This document shows positions 7,829-15,742 of a stretch of DNA of 64,000 nt, one piece after another. Position 1 is the first letter of the stretch. Every line of letters begins with the position of its first letter. Position numbers and translations under genes: made by a program. This DNA comes from Actinophytocola sp049647105 (GTDB taxonomy: Bacteria > Actinomycetota > Actinomycetes > Mycobacteriales > Pseudonocardiaceae), in the NCBI RefSeq assembly GCF_049647105.1, contig NZ_JBARWZ010000010.1, positions 4,262-68,261 of the forward strand, in the 5' to 3' direction. The notes below the pieces were generated by a model. That model was not told the origin of the DNA. It saw nothing but the letters and a program-made list of their open reading frames with translations, and made no database searches.

Positions 7829-8737
7829 TCAGGATTCCTGGCAGAGCTGCTCGGTGGTCACGTCGTCGGGCGGCAGGTTGGACTCGGCGAAGCCGAACGG
7901 CTCGACGATCTTCAGCCACTCACCGGACTCGTGCAGCTTGTCCAGCTCGGTGTTGAACGCGTCGACCAGGTCGTCCTCGCCCTTGCGGAACACGAAGCCG
8001 CCGGCCTGGATCTGCTCCTTGCCGTCGATCTCCGGCACGAACCCATCGGTCACCTCGAAAGGCGCGTCCGGGTTCTGCTCCAGCAGCTCCCGCAGCGAGA
8101 TGTCGGTCAGCGCACCGCAGTAGGCGCGGTTGTCCTGCAGCGCCTGGAAAAGCTCCGGCTGACCGTCGTAGGGCTGGATCTTGTCCGCCGCGATGCCGGT
8201 GGCCTCGGCGACCTGCTGCTCGATCGTGGCGTTCAGCACCGCGACGATGAGGCCCTTGGCCTTCACGTCCTCGAAGGTCTTCACGCCCTGCGGGTTGCCC
8301 TTCGGCACCAGGAACGCGGTCGGCGTCACGTAGTCCACGTGGGAGAACGCGGCGTTCTCGCACCGGTCGGGCCGCACGGCCATGCCGGCCGCGACCATGT
8401 CGTACTCCCCCGCGTTCAGCGCCGGGATCAGCTGGCTGAACTCCACCTGGGTCGCCTCGACCTTGTCGATGCCCATGGCCTTGAAGACCGCCTTCGCGAC
8501 CTCCGGGGCCTGGCCGGTGACCTTGCCGTCCTCGGTGTAGCCGTAGGGGACCTCGCCGGCGATGCCGACCCTGACCGTCCCGGCGTCCTTGATTCTCTGG
8601 AGCGTCCCGCCCTCGCCGGAACCCCCTTGCGGCACCTCTGAACAGGCCGTCAGCAGAGCGGGACCGCCGACAACGGCGGTGCCGGCAACCGCGCCGAACC
8701 TGAGGAAGTCCCGTCGTGTCCAGTTACCCATCGCCAT
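7829..8737 (-). CDS. ehuB: Ectoine/hydroxyectoine-type substrate-binding lipoprotein (EhuB-like)
   Basis: This is a 302-residue periplasmic-binding-protein family 3 lipoprotein. The twin-arginine signal TRRDFLRFGAVAG is followed by the lipobox LLTAC, so it should be exported folded by Tat and lipidated. The mature domain reads RIKDAGTVRVGIAGEVPYGY and continues with the SBP_bac_3 pattern (YDMVAAGMAVRPDRCENAAFS, then KGLIVAVLNATIEQQVAE). It closely resembles actinobacterial EhuB. It heads the ehuB-C-D-A-crotonase run, with a candidate promoter about 55 bp upstream. The ATG at 8737 or 8731 may be used. Confidence 0.9.
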   Translation of the reverse strand: MAMGNWTRRDFLRFGAVAGTAVVGGPALLTACSEVPQGGSGEGGTLQRIKDAGTVRVGIAGEVPYGYTEDGKVTGQAPEVAKAVFKAMGIDKVEATQVEFSQLIPALNAGEYDMVAAGMAVRPDRCENAAFSHVDYVTPTAFLVPKGNPQGVKTFEDVKAKGLIVAVLNATIEQQVAEATGIAADKIQPYDGQPELFQALQDNRAYCGALTDISLRELLEQNPDAPFEVTDGFVPEIDGKEQIQAGGFVFRKGEDDLVDAFNTELDKLHESGEWLKIVEPFGFAESNLPPDDVTTEQLCQES

Positions 8738-8791
8738 CGTTTCCAGTCCTCACATGCATCGCCCGGCGTCCACGCGTCTCGATGGCAACTC

Positions 8792-8821
8792 AACGTAGTG
8801 GGAGACGTCGTGACTGGTCAA
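8792..8821 (-). promoter_or_regulatory. Candidate sigma70-type promoter of ehuB
   Basis: On the minus strand TTGACC (8821-8816) and TACGTT (8797-8792) are separated by 18 bp and lie about 55 bp before the ehuB start. The 138-bp gap to the upstream gene is AT-richer than its surroundings. Confidence 0.5.
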
Positions 8822-8875
8822 AAATAACCCGTAAGATCAACGGAGTCCGTTAGGCAACCGAAACATGGCCGCGGA

Positions 8876-9733
8876 CTAACGAGCGCAGGCCTCCTCGCCG
8901 ACGCGCTCCGCATCCGGGAGATTACTCCTGGTGAATCCGAACGGCTTGGTGATCCGCAGCCATTCGCCGCTGGCGTGCAGGTTGCGAAGCACCACGTCGA
9001 ACGCCTCCCGCAGGCCGGAGTCGTCGCCCTTGCGGAAGCCGAACCCGTAGCGCGGGGCGCCACCCACCGGCTCGAACGGTGGCCGCAGTTCGAGGCCGGC
9101 ATAGGCAGGCAGCAGGTCACGCAAGGTGATGTCGTCGTAGGCGGCACAGTCCACCTGGTCCTCCAGGACGGCCTGCACCAGCTCCTCACTGGACTGGTAG
9201 GTCCGCAACCCCGTCACCCCCGCCGCTTGCGCGTTGTCCGCCTCCAGCGCGTTGGCGACCACCCCGAGACGTGCGCGCGTCGACGCCACCTCGGTGAACG
9301 TGTTGATCCCTTTCGGATTACCCGCACGCACGACAATCGCGGTCAGTGACAAGTGGTCGGGCGCGGTGAAGTCGAGCGACGCGCAGTTCTTCGAGCGGAT
9401 CGAGAGCCCGCCCACCACGTCGAGCTCACCCGATTCGACGTTCTCGAGGATCGTCTCGTACGGCACCGCCCTGACCGTCAGCGAACTGCCCAGCTTCTCG
9501 CAGATGGCCCGCACGACCTCGACGACCTCGCCGGTGAGCTCACCCGCGTCGTCCTCGAAGGCATAGGGCCGGTACTCGGCAACACCGAGCCGCACGGTGC
9601 CGGGCAGCGGCTGGCCCGGCGGGGGTGTCGTGGCGGGCACCGGAGTCCCGTCGAGCTGGGTGGTGCAGCCGGTCAGTGCGGCCGCGCCGAACACGGCACC
9701 GGCCCGCAGGAGGTCACGCCGTCCGATCCGCAC
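8876..9733 (-). CDS. Second, orphan family-3 substrate-binding lipoprotein
   Basis: This is a 285-residue paralogue of the EhuB-like protein. It has a twin-arginine signal (GRRDLLRAGAVFGAAALTGC) with a lipobox Cys, a Pro/Thr linker, then an SBP_bac_3 domain (TVRLGVAEYRPYAF, GELDVVGGLSIRSKNCA, NPKGINTFTEV). The C-terminal stretch (HASGEWLRITKPFGFTRSNLP) is nearly the same as in EhuB (ESGEWLKIVEPFGFAESNLP), so the two arose by duplication. No second permease or ATPase is nearby; it may feed the EhuCD-A complex with another ligand. The GTG start lies 16-20 bp beyond a copy of the 86-bp repeat. On the minus strand TAGTCT is followed by 7 nt and then the GTG, a plausible leaderless start. Confidence 0.9.
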   Translation of the reverse strand: MRIGRRDLLRAGAVFGAAALTGCTTQLDGTPVPATTPPPGQPLPGTVRLGVAEYRPYAFEDDAGELTGEVVEVVRAICEKLGSSLTVRAVPYETILENVESGELDVVGGLSIRSKNCASLDFTAPDHLSLTAIVVRAGNPKGINTFTEVASTRARLGVVANALEADNAQAAGVTGLRTYQSSEELVQAVLEDQVDCAAYDDITLRDLLPAYAGLELRPPFEPVGGAPRYGFGFRKGDDSGLREAFDVVLRNLHASGEWLRITKPFGFTRSNLPDAERVGEEACAR

Positions 9734-9749
9734 GGCCGAAAGACTAGAC

Positions 9750-9883
9750 TAATCCGCCTCCCCGGATTCAAAAGTGTTGGCATCAACCCAGCGACATCTC
9801 GGACCGCAGGCGGTTGGTGGCTGGGTGCCGTCACGGTCCCCTGAGTCACTGTTGGTCAGGCCCAGACCCTCGCACAAAGATCC
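9750..9883 (-). repeat. Full copy of the 86-bp repeat with 55-bp tail
   Basis: Read on the minus strand the copy begins with the tail (9883 to about 9830; GGATC, AGGGTCTGGGCCTGACC), continues with the CACCCAGCCACCAACC core and ends with CCGGGGAGGCGGATTAG at about 9750. It matches the array at 33350-33494 almost base for base over its length. Its GGGGAGGCGGA end faces the start codon of the orphan binding protein, 23 nt away. Confidence 0.9.
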
Positions 9884-9895
9884 ATCGGACGAGCC

Positions 9896-11908
9896 CTAAT
9901 CCAGTCCGGTTGCTGTCCTGATCACGTCGACGATCTCGTTCATGATCTCGGTCAGCTCGTAGTCCTTGGGCGTGAACACCCTGGCGACGCCGCGCTCGCG
10001 CAGCAGCCGCGCGTCGGCGGGCGGCACGATGCCGCCCACCACGACCGGGACGTCCGCCGCGCCCGCCTCCCGCAGCCCGTCGACAACGTCCGGCACCACC
10101 GCGAGGTGCGAACCGGACAGGATCGACAGGCCGACCACGTGCACGCCCTCCTGCACCGCGGCGGCCACGATCTCGTCCGGGGTCAGGCGAATGCCCTGGT
10201 AGACGACCTCGAACCCGACATCCCGCGCACGGACCGCGATCTGTTCCGCGCCGTTGGAGTGCCCGTCGAGCCCCGGCTTGCCGACCAGCATGCGCAGCCT
10301 GCCACCGAGCTCTTCGCCGGTCCGCTTCACCCGGTCCCGCACCGCGGCCAGCTCACCGGCCGCCGAGCCACCGGAGGACGCGCCGGACACACCGGTCGGC
10401 GCGCGGTACTCGCCGAACACCTCACGCAACGTGCCCGCCCACTCCCCTGTCGTCACGCCCGCCTTCGCGCACGTGAGGGTTGCCTCCATGAGATTCTCGT
10501 CGGTCCGGGCGGCGGCCGCCAGCAGCTCGAGCGCCTTGTCCACTTCGGACTGGTTGCGGAGGTCGCGCCACCGCTCGATGGCCTCGACCGCCTCCCGCTC
10601 GACCTCGGGCTTGATGGTCTCGATGGCGCCCTCGCCCTCCAGCGGGCTCGGCTCGGTGTTCTCGAACCTGTTGACACCGACCACGATCTCGTCGCCTGAC
10701 TCGATCCGGCGGCGGCGCTCGGCGAGGGAGCCGACGAGCTGGGTCTTCATGTACCCGCTCTCGACGGCCGCGACCGCGCCGCCCATCTCCTGCACGCGCT
10801 CGATCTCCGCCTTGGCGCCACTGACGATCTCATCCACTTTGGACTGGATGACGGGCGAGCCGTCGAAGATGTCCTCGTACTCCAGCAGGTCCGTCTCGTA
10901 GGCCAGCACCTGCTGCATGCGCAGCGCCCACTGCTGGTCCCACGGCGTCGGCAGGCCGAGCGCCTCGTTCCACGCGGGCAGCTGGATCGCGCGGGCCCTC
11001 GCGTTGCGGGACAAGGAGACCGCGAGCATCTCCAGCACGATGCGCTGCACGTTGTTCTCCGGCTGCGCCTCGGTCAGGCCGAGCGAGTTGACCTGCACGC
11101 CGTAGCGGAACCGCCGCTGCTTCGGGTTCTCCACGCCGTAGCGGTCGCGCGTGACCTCGTCCCACAGCGTGGCGAGCGCACGTATCTTGCACATCTCCTC
11201 GACGAACCGCACGCCCGCGTTGACGAAGAAGGAGATGCGGGCGACGACCTCGCCCATCTTGTCCCCCGGCACCTGCCCGGAGTCGCGGACCGCGTCGAGC
11301 ACGGCGATGGCCGTGCACATGGCGTAGGCGACCTCCTGGACCGGCGTCGCGCCCGCCTCCTGCAGGTGATAGCTGCAGATGTTGGTGGGGTTCCACTTCG
11401 GCACGTTCGCGACGGTCCACGCGACCATGTCGGTGATCAGGCGCAGGCTCGGCCCCGGCGGGAACACGTACGTGCCCCGGGACAGGTACTCCTTGATGAT
11501 GTCGTTCTGGGTGGTGCCCGCGAGCTTCCCGACGACCTCGTGCCAGTCGGCGCCCTGCTCCTCGGCCTGCTCCTGCGCGAGGGAGACGTAGAGCGCGAAC
11601 AGCCACATGGCGGTGGCGTTGATCGTCATCGAGGTGTTGGCCCCGGCGAGCGGGATGCCGTCGAACAACTGCCGCATGTCGCCGATGTGGCCGACGGGCA
11701 CGCCGACCTTGCCGACCTCGCCGCGCGCGAGCACGTGGTCGGGGTCGTAGCCGGTCTGCGTCGGCAGGTCGAAGGCGACCGAGAGACCGGTCTGGCCCTT
11801 CTCCAGGTTGCGCCGGTAGAGCCGGTTGGACGCGGCAGCGGAAGAGTGCCCCGCGTAGGTCCGCATCACCCACGGCCGGTCCCGCTCGGGGTCGGTTGGG
11901 TACGGCAT
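9896..11908 (-). CDS. meaA: Adenosylcobalamin-dependent acyl-CoA mutase, MeaA / ethylmalonyl-CoA mutase type
   Basis: This single-polypeptide mutase of 670 residues is typical of MeaA/Ecm, which converts ethylmalonyl-CoA to methylsuccinyl-CoA in the ethylmalonyl-CoA pathway. The N-terminal TIM barrel binds acyl-CoA (PWVMRTYAGHSSAAASNRLY, SVAFDLPTQTGYDPDH, NTSMTINATA). The C-terminal B12-binding domain has the DxHxxG motif in GLDGHSNGAEQ with the downstream SGSH and GG loops, so it is a base-off/His-on enzyme. The ATG at 11908 has GGAGG 8 nt upstream. A perfect palindrome overlies a possible -10 box 35 bp before the start. The rest of the pathway (Ccr) is not in the window. A PduO adenosyltransferase 8 kb away could supply the cofactor. 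A methylmalonyl-CoA role is less likely from the sequence type. Confidence 0.88.
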   Translation of the reverse strand: MPYPTDPERDRPWVMRTYAGHSSAAASNRLYRRNLEKGQTGLSVAFDLPTQTGYDPDHVLARGEVGKVGVPVGHIGDMRQLFDGIPLAGANTSMTINATAMWLFALYVSLAQEQAEEQGADWHEVVGKLAGTTQNDIIKEYLSRGTYVFPPGPSLRLITDMVAWTVANVPKWNPTNICSYHLQEAGATPVQEVAYAMCTAIAVLDAVRDSGQVPGDKMGEVVARISFFVNAGVRFVEEMCKIRALATLWDEVTRDRYGVENPKQRRFRYGVQVNSLGLTEAQPENNVQRIVLEMLAVSLSRNARARAIQLPAWNEALGLPTPWDQQWALRMQQVLAYETDLLEYEDIFDGSPVIQSKVDEIVSGAKAEIERVQEMGGAVAAVESGYMKTQLVGSLAERRRRIESGDEIVVGVNRFENTEPSPLEGEGAIETIKPEVEREAVEAIERWRDLRNQSEVDKALELLAAAARTDENLMEATLTCAKAGVTTGEWAGTLREVFGEYRAPTGVSGASSGGSAAGELAAVRDRVKRTGEELGGRLRMLVGKPGLDGHSNGAEQIAVRARDVGFEVVYQGIRLTPDEIVAAAVQEGVHVVGLSILSGSHLAVVPDVVDGLREAGAADVPVVVGGIVPPADARLLRERGVARVFTPKDYELTEIMNEIVDVIRTATGLD

Positions 11909-11942
11909 CGGACCACCTCCGTTGATGCGGATCCCTCGAATG

Positions 11943-11954
11943 TACTGGCCAGTA
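11943..11954. promoter_or_regulatory. Palindromic operator upstream of the mutase gene
   Basis: TACTGGCCAGTA is a perfect 12-bp palindrome between the divergent mutase (start 11908) and the small plus-strand gene (start 12033). On the minus strand a TACATT -10-like box (11944-11939) overlaps its edge, so a bound repressor would block the mutase promoter. The shape fits TetR-type operators; the regulator is not in the window. Confidence 0.55.
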
Positions 11955-12032
11955 ACCTGCTCGGCAGCACGTGTGTGGTGAAGGCCGCAGCGGCACCTGG
12001 TGCGGGCCCGTCCGTCGCGCGACAATCGGAGG

Positions 12033-12332
12033 GTGACCGGACTGTCGGTGGTGCTCGTCCCCATCGTCGGACTCGCCGTCATGGCGTTGTTCGCCGTTGT
12101 GCTGAAGTGGGCGTCGAGCATGGACACGGACGAGGCACACCGCAAGGACTACGGCCTGCTGAGCGAGGTGGCCAAGGTGCCGTCGTCGACCGCGGCCCGC
12201 GTGGTGGAGGATCGCCTGCAGGCGGCGGGGGTGCGTGCCACCACGGTGCCCGACCCCGAGGGTGAGGGGATGCGGGTGCTGGTGTTCCCCGCCGACCGCG
12301 AGGTCGCGATCCGGGCGTTGCTCGCGGACTGA
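12033..12332 (+). CDS. Small membrane protein with DUF2007-like C-terminal domain
   Basis: This is a 99-residue protein. The N-terminal transmembrane helix spans about residues 2-24 (GLSVVLVPIVGLAVMALFAVVLKW). The soluble domain contains TAARVVEDRLQAAGVRATTV and a C-terminal FPADREVAIRALL, resembling the DUF2007 'signal-transducing' fold (a ferredoxin-like module that tracks paired-subunit positions). The GTG start has GGAGG directly abutting it, so the message may be leaderless. It is divergent from the mutase gene. The function is unknown. Confidence 0.7.
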   Translation: MTGLSVVLVPIVGLAVMALFAVVLKWASSMDTDEAHRKDYGLLSEVAKVPSSTAARVVEDRLQAAGVRATTVPDPEGEGMRVLVFPADREVAIRALLAD

Positions 12333-12364
12333 CCCGCACGCCGGGGTTCGCCAGGTACGCGAAT

Positions 12365-12408
12365 GGCCGTGTCCCGCCGACCGGGGTGACGGTCGGCGGG
12401 ACACGGCC
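12365..12408. terminator. Bidirectional terminator between convergent genes
   Basis: An 18-bp near-perfect inverted repeat (GGCCGTGTCCCGCCGACC and its complement) with an 8-nt loop lies between the small plus-strand gene and the minus-strand gamma-glutamyltransferase gene. It serves both ends. Confidence 0.85.
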
Positions 12409-12426
12409 AGTGTGTGTTCCGGTGGC

Positions 12427-14247
12427 TCAGCGCGCGGGTTGGACCACCGCGGCCGCGCTGCCGCCGCGCCGCACGGGTTCACCGGCGGCGATCACCTTGC
12501 CGTGCTTGGTGAACTCCAGCCCCGACGCGACGCCGATGTCCGAGCTGGTCTTGATCGTCGGGTCGAGCGGGCTGGTGTCGCGGATCGCGAAGCTGTGGCC
12601 GAGCGCCAGCAGCCCGGCCGCCTCCGGCATTGCCTGGAAGGCGGGCTCGACCTGTGTGGTGGCGGCGTTGCGCTGCGATGCCCTCGGCGCCGCGATGGCG
12701 TCGGGCAGCGACATCCCGAAGTCGATCCGGTTCACGAGGATCTGCAGGACGGTCGTGATGATCGTGGCCCCGCCCGGCGAACCGACCGCGAGGAACGGCT
12801 TGCCGTGCTTGAGCACGATCGTCGGCGACATGCTCGACCGCGGCCGCTTACCGGGCTCGGCGAGGTTCGGGTCGGGCGCGTCGCCCTGTGTCGGCGCGAA
12901 GTTGAAGTCGGTCAGCTCGTTGTTGAGCAGGAACCCCCGGCCAGGGACCACGATCCCGCTGCCGCCGAGCTGCTCGATGGTGTTCGTGTAGGAGACGACG
13001 TTGCCCCACCGGTCGCTGACGACGAAGTGGTTGGTGTGGTAGCCCTGGTTGCCGTCCGGCGTGGCCTTCGATGCAGGCGCGCACTGTCCGCCCGCACTCA
13101 CGTCTCCCGGCGGCACCGCGCCGGGCGCGGCGGCGGCGGGGTCGATCTCGCAGGCGCGCTGCTTGGCGAACCGGTCGGACAGCAGCTCCCGTTGCGGGAC
13201 GTCCACGAAGTCGGCGTCACCGATGTAGCGGCCGCGGTCGGCGAACGCGAGCCTGCTGGCCTCGAGGTAGTGGTGGAGGGCCTGCACCCGGTCCATGCCG
13301 GACAGCCGGTACCGCTCGAGGATGTTCAGCGACTCGCCGACGGTGATCCCGCCGCTGGAGGAGGGCGCCATCCCGTAGACGTCGTACCCGCGGTACGACA
13401 CGTGCGTCGGCCGCCGGTCGATCGCGCGGTAGTCGTCGAGGTCGTCGATGGTCATGAGCCCGGGCAGCGGGTCGATGGTGGCCCCTGGCGCGACGGGTGG
13501 TTCCTGCACCGCGGCCACGACGTCCGCCCCGATGTCACCGCCGTACAGGGCGTCGATGCCGTGGCGTCCGATCTGCCGGTAGGTGTCGGCGAGGTCGGGG
13601 TTGCGCAGGGTGGAGCCGACCTCGGGCAGCTGCCCGCCGGGCAGGAACAGCTCGGCGGTGGACCCGAACTGGGCGAAGCGCGCCTGGTTCTGCCGGGTCT
13701 GCTCCCGGAAGGTGGCGTCGACCGTGAACCCATGGTCGGCGACGTTGATGGCGGGCTTGAGGTTGTCCCGCAAGGAGAACCGGCCCCACCGGTCGAGCGC
13801 CCGCTCCCAGGTGGCGAGCATGCCGGGCACCCCGACCCCGAGCCCGCTGGTCACCGCGGCCGGGAAGGCGTAGGGCTGCCCGGTGGCCGGATCGACGAAC
13901 ATCGTCGGGCTGCCTGCCTGCGGCGTGGTCTCCCGCCCGTCGATGGTGGAGACCTGACGGGTCCGCGCGTCGTAGTAGACGAAGTACCCGCCGCCCCCGA
14001 GCCCGGCCACGTACGGATCGGTGACCCCGAGCGTCGCGGCGACGGCGACGGCCGCGTCGGCGGCGGTGCCGCCCTTCTTCAGGACGTCGATCCCGGCCTG
14101 GGTGGACTCGATCGTGTCAGAGACGACGGCCCCGCCGTACCCGGTCGCGACAGGCACTTTCGCGGGTGCGGCGCCGGCGCCCGGCGCGGTGACGAGCCCA
14201 ACGGTGAGCAGAAGACCAAGTGCCGGGGCCAAGCGGCGGGTTCGCAT
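12427..14247 (-). CDS. ggt: Gamma-glutamyltransferase (gamma-glutamyltranspeptidase)
   Basis: This secreted N-terminal-nucleophile hydrolase (606 residues) cleaves the gamma-glutamyl bond of glutathione and related peptides. It has a Sec-type signal peptide (RTRRLAPALGLLLTVGLVTA, then an AGA-type cleavage site). The large-subunit motif GGTAADAAVAVAATLGVTDP, followed by GLGGGGYFVYYD, is classical. The autocleavage site and catalytic Thr lie in GYHTNHFVVSD, followed by VSYTNTIEQLGGSGI and the oxyanion/lid region NNELTDF. The substrate-holding PTIVLKHGKPFLAVGSPGG is present. The ATG at 14247 has GGAAGG 8 nt upstream. The gene is monocistronic, ended by the hairpin at 12365-12408. Confidence 0.95.
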   Translation of the reverse strand: MRTRRLAPALGLLLTVGLVTAPGAGAAPAKVPVATGYGGAVVSDTIESTQAGIDVLKKGGTAADAAVAVAATLGVTDPYVAGLGGGGYFVYYDARTRQVSTIDGRETTPQAGSPTMFVDPATGQPYAFPAAVTSGLGVGVPGMLATWERALDRWGRFSLRDNLKPAINVADHGFTVDATFREQTRQNQARFAQFGSTAELFLPGGQLPEVGSTLRNPDLADTYRQIGRHGIDALYGGDIGADVVAAVQEPPVAPGATIDPLPGLMTIDDLDDYRAIDRRPTHVSYRGYDVYGMAPSSSGGITVGESLNILERYRLSGMDRVQALHHYLEASRLAFADRGRYIGDADFVDVPQRELLSDRFAKQRACEIDPAAAAPGAVPPGDVSAGGQCAPASKATPDGNQGYHTNHFVVSDRWGNVVSYTNTIEQLGGSGIVVPGRGFLLNNELTDFNFAPTQGDAPDPNLAEPGKRPRSSMSPTIVLKHGKPFLAVGSPGGATIITTVLQILVNRIDFGMSLPDAIAAPRASQRNAATTQVEPAFQAMPEAAGLLALGHSFAIRDTSPLDPTIKTSSDIGVASGLEFTKHGKVIAAGEPVRRGGSAAAVVQPAR

Positions 14248-14345
14248 GCGGACACCTTCCGAGGTTGCCGTTCGAGATGCCCCACGTTTCATACCCGCAG
14301 CCACGGAGGAGCACAACGTCAGGGTGCGAGGTAGCGACAGCGCAC

Positions 14346-14400
14346 TGTCCCGAAGGACGCTTGCGGGACGCCGAATGACCCGAAAACGCCTTTCAGGGCA
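14346..14400. repeat. Two copies of a 25-bp dispersed palindromic repeat
   Basis: Unit one (14346-14370) starts TGTCCCGAAGGACGC and unit two (14376-14400) starts TGACCCGAAAACGCC. Each is an imperfect hairpin of the form TGnCCCGAAAGACGCTTTCGGGnCA. The same family recurs at 48006-48087. They sit in the 216-bp gap between ggt and the DedA gene; a further small hairpin (CCGGGC-AAC-GCCCGG) follows at 14404-14418. Confidence 0.7.
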
Positions 14401-14463
14401 TCCCGGGCAACGCCCGGACACCTGGCGTTGCGATCATCGACAGACCGAGAAGAAGGAGCAGCG

Positions 14464-15108
14464 ATGATCGTGGCAGCCGCCGACCAGCCAGGAGGTCTCG
14501 CCGGCCTGGCCGTCGACCTCATGGACAAGCTGGGCGGGCCGGGCGCGGCGTTGCTCGTCGGCATCGACAACATCTTCCCGCCGATGCCGAGCGAGCTCGT
14601 GCTGCCACTGGCCGGGTTCTCCGCGAGCCAGGGCACCATGAGCCTGTTCATGGCGCTGTTCTGGACCACGCTCGGTTCCGTGGCCGGCGCCATGCTCACC
14701 TACTGGCTTGGCGCGTGGCTCGGCCGCGACCGGGTCCGGTCACTGATCATCCGCGCCCCGCTGATGAAGGCGTCCGACTTCGACCGCACGGAACGCTGGT
14801 TCCAGAAGCACGGCAAGAAGGCCGTGTTCTTCGGCCGCATGATCCCGCTGTTCCGCAGCCTCATCTCCTTACCCGCGGGCATCGAGCGAATGCCGGTGTG
14901 GCAGTTCCTGTCACTGACGACCCTCGGCAGCCTGATCTGGAACTCGGGCTTCGTGGTGGCCGGTTACCTGCTCGGCGCCAACTGGCAGGTGGTGGACGAG
15001 TACGCGGGCATCTTCCAGAAGGTGGTCATCGCCGCGATCGCCCTGGCGATCGTGGTGTTCATCGTGGTCCGGGTCCGGGAGAAGAAAAAGGACGAGAGCG
15101 ATCGATGA
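14464..15108 (+). CDS. DedA family membrane protein (SNARE-associated / VTT domain)
   Basis: This is a 214-residue integral membrane protein. DedA proteins help recycle undecaprenyl phosphate or move lipids across the membrane. The re-entrant motif is visible in DNIFPPMPSELVLPLAGF, and the second half has the family motif FFGRMIPLFRSLISLPAGIERM with conserved Arg and Gly. About four to five hydrophobic segments and a highly charged C-terminus (VREKKKDESDR) are seen. The ATG has AAGGAG 6 nt upstream. The next gene starts 63 bp on. The lipid substrate is not determined. Confidence 0.9.
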   Translation: MIVAAADQPGGLAGLAVDLMDKLGGPGAALLVGIDNIFPPMPSELVLPLAGFSASQGTMSLFMALFWTTLGSVAGAMLTYWLGAWLGRDRVRSLIIRAPLMKASDFDRTERWFQKHGKKAVFFGRMIPLFRSLISLPAGIERMPVWQFLSLTTLGSLIWNSGFVVAGYLLGANWQVVDEYAGIFQKVVIAAIALAIVVFIVVRVREKKKDESDR

Positions 15109-15171
15109 GTTCCGGGTCGTGCCGAGGTCACAACCCGAGGGAAGACCGCGCTCGGCCCCGGAGGAGAACAC

Positions 15172-15729
15172 ATGGCAAAGCTCATCTACTCGATGATCAC
15201 CTCGCTCGACGGCTACGCCGAGGCGGCGGAGGGCGGCCTCGGCACCGGGGCCGAGGACCCGGAGGTGCACACCTTCGTCAACGACCTCTTCCGCCCCGTC
15301 GGCACGTACCTCTACGGCCGACGGATGTACGAGACGATGGTCTACTGGGAGACCGCGCACACCGAGCCCGGCCAGCCGCCGCACATCCTGCAGTACGCCA
15401 GGGACTGGCAGGCCGCGGAGAAGGTCGTGTACTCCACGACGCTCGAGTCCGTGTCCAGCGCGAAGACCAGGATCGAGCGGGCCTTCGACCCGGACGCGGT
15501 GCGCGGGCTCAAGGCCGAGGCTGATCACGACATCACCGTCGACGGCCCGAACCTCGCGGCCCAGGCGATCGCGGCCGGTCTGGTGGACGAGTACCACCTG
15601 TTCATCACCACGAGCGTGGTGGGCGGCGGCAAGCGGTTCTTCCCCGACGGCGTGCGCCTCGATCTCGAGCTGGTCGAGGAGCGGGCCTTCGACAGCGGAC
15701 TGATCTACGCGCGCTACCGGACCCGCTGA
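15172..15729 (+). CDS. Dihydrofolate reductase-like (RibD C-terminal domain) protein
   Basis: This 185-residue protein has the DHFR/RibD_C fold. It begins AKLIYSMITSLDGYAE, the typical first strand with the S-x-D-G motif, has GRRMYETMVYW, and ends with the VDGPNLAAQAIAAGLVDEYH and VGGGKRFFPDG blocks that bind NADPH. These stand-alone proteins are common in actinomycetes; most are not true folate enzymes and the substrate is unknown. A GGAGG lies about 7 nt before the ATG. It is convergent with murA. Confidence 0.88.
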   Translation: MAKLIYSMITSLDGYAEAAEGGLGTGAEDPEVHTFVNDLFRPVGTYLYGRRMYETMVYWETAHTEPGQPPHILQYARDWQAAEKVVYSTTLESVSSAKTRIERAFDPDAVRGLKAEADHDITVDGPNLAAQAIAAGLVDEYHLFITTSVVGGGKRFFPDGVRLDLELVEERAFDSGLIYARYRTR

Positions 15730-15742
15730 GCCGCGCCGACCA

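Noticed and set aside
12235..14334. 699-codon plus-strand frame over ggt
   Set aside because: It is antisense to a clear gamma-glutamyltransferase with a signal peptide and catalytic motifs.
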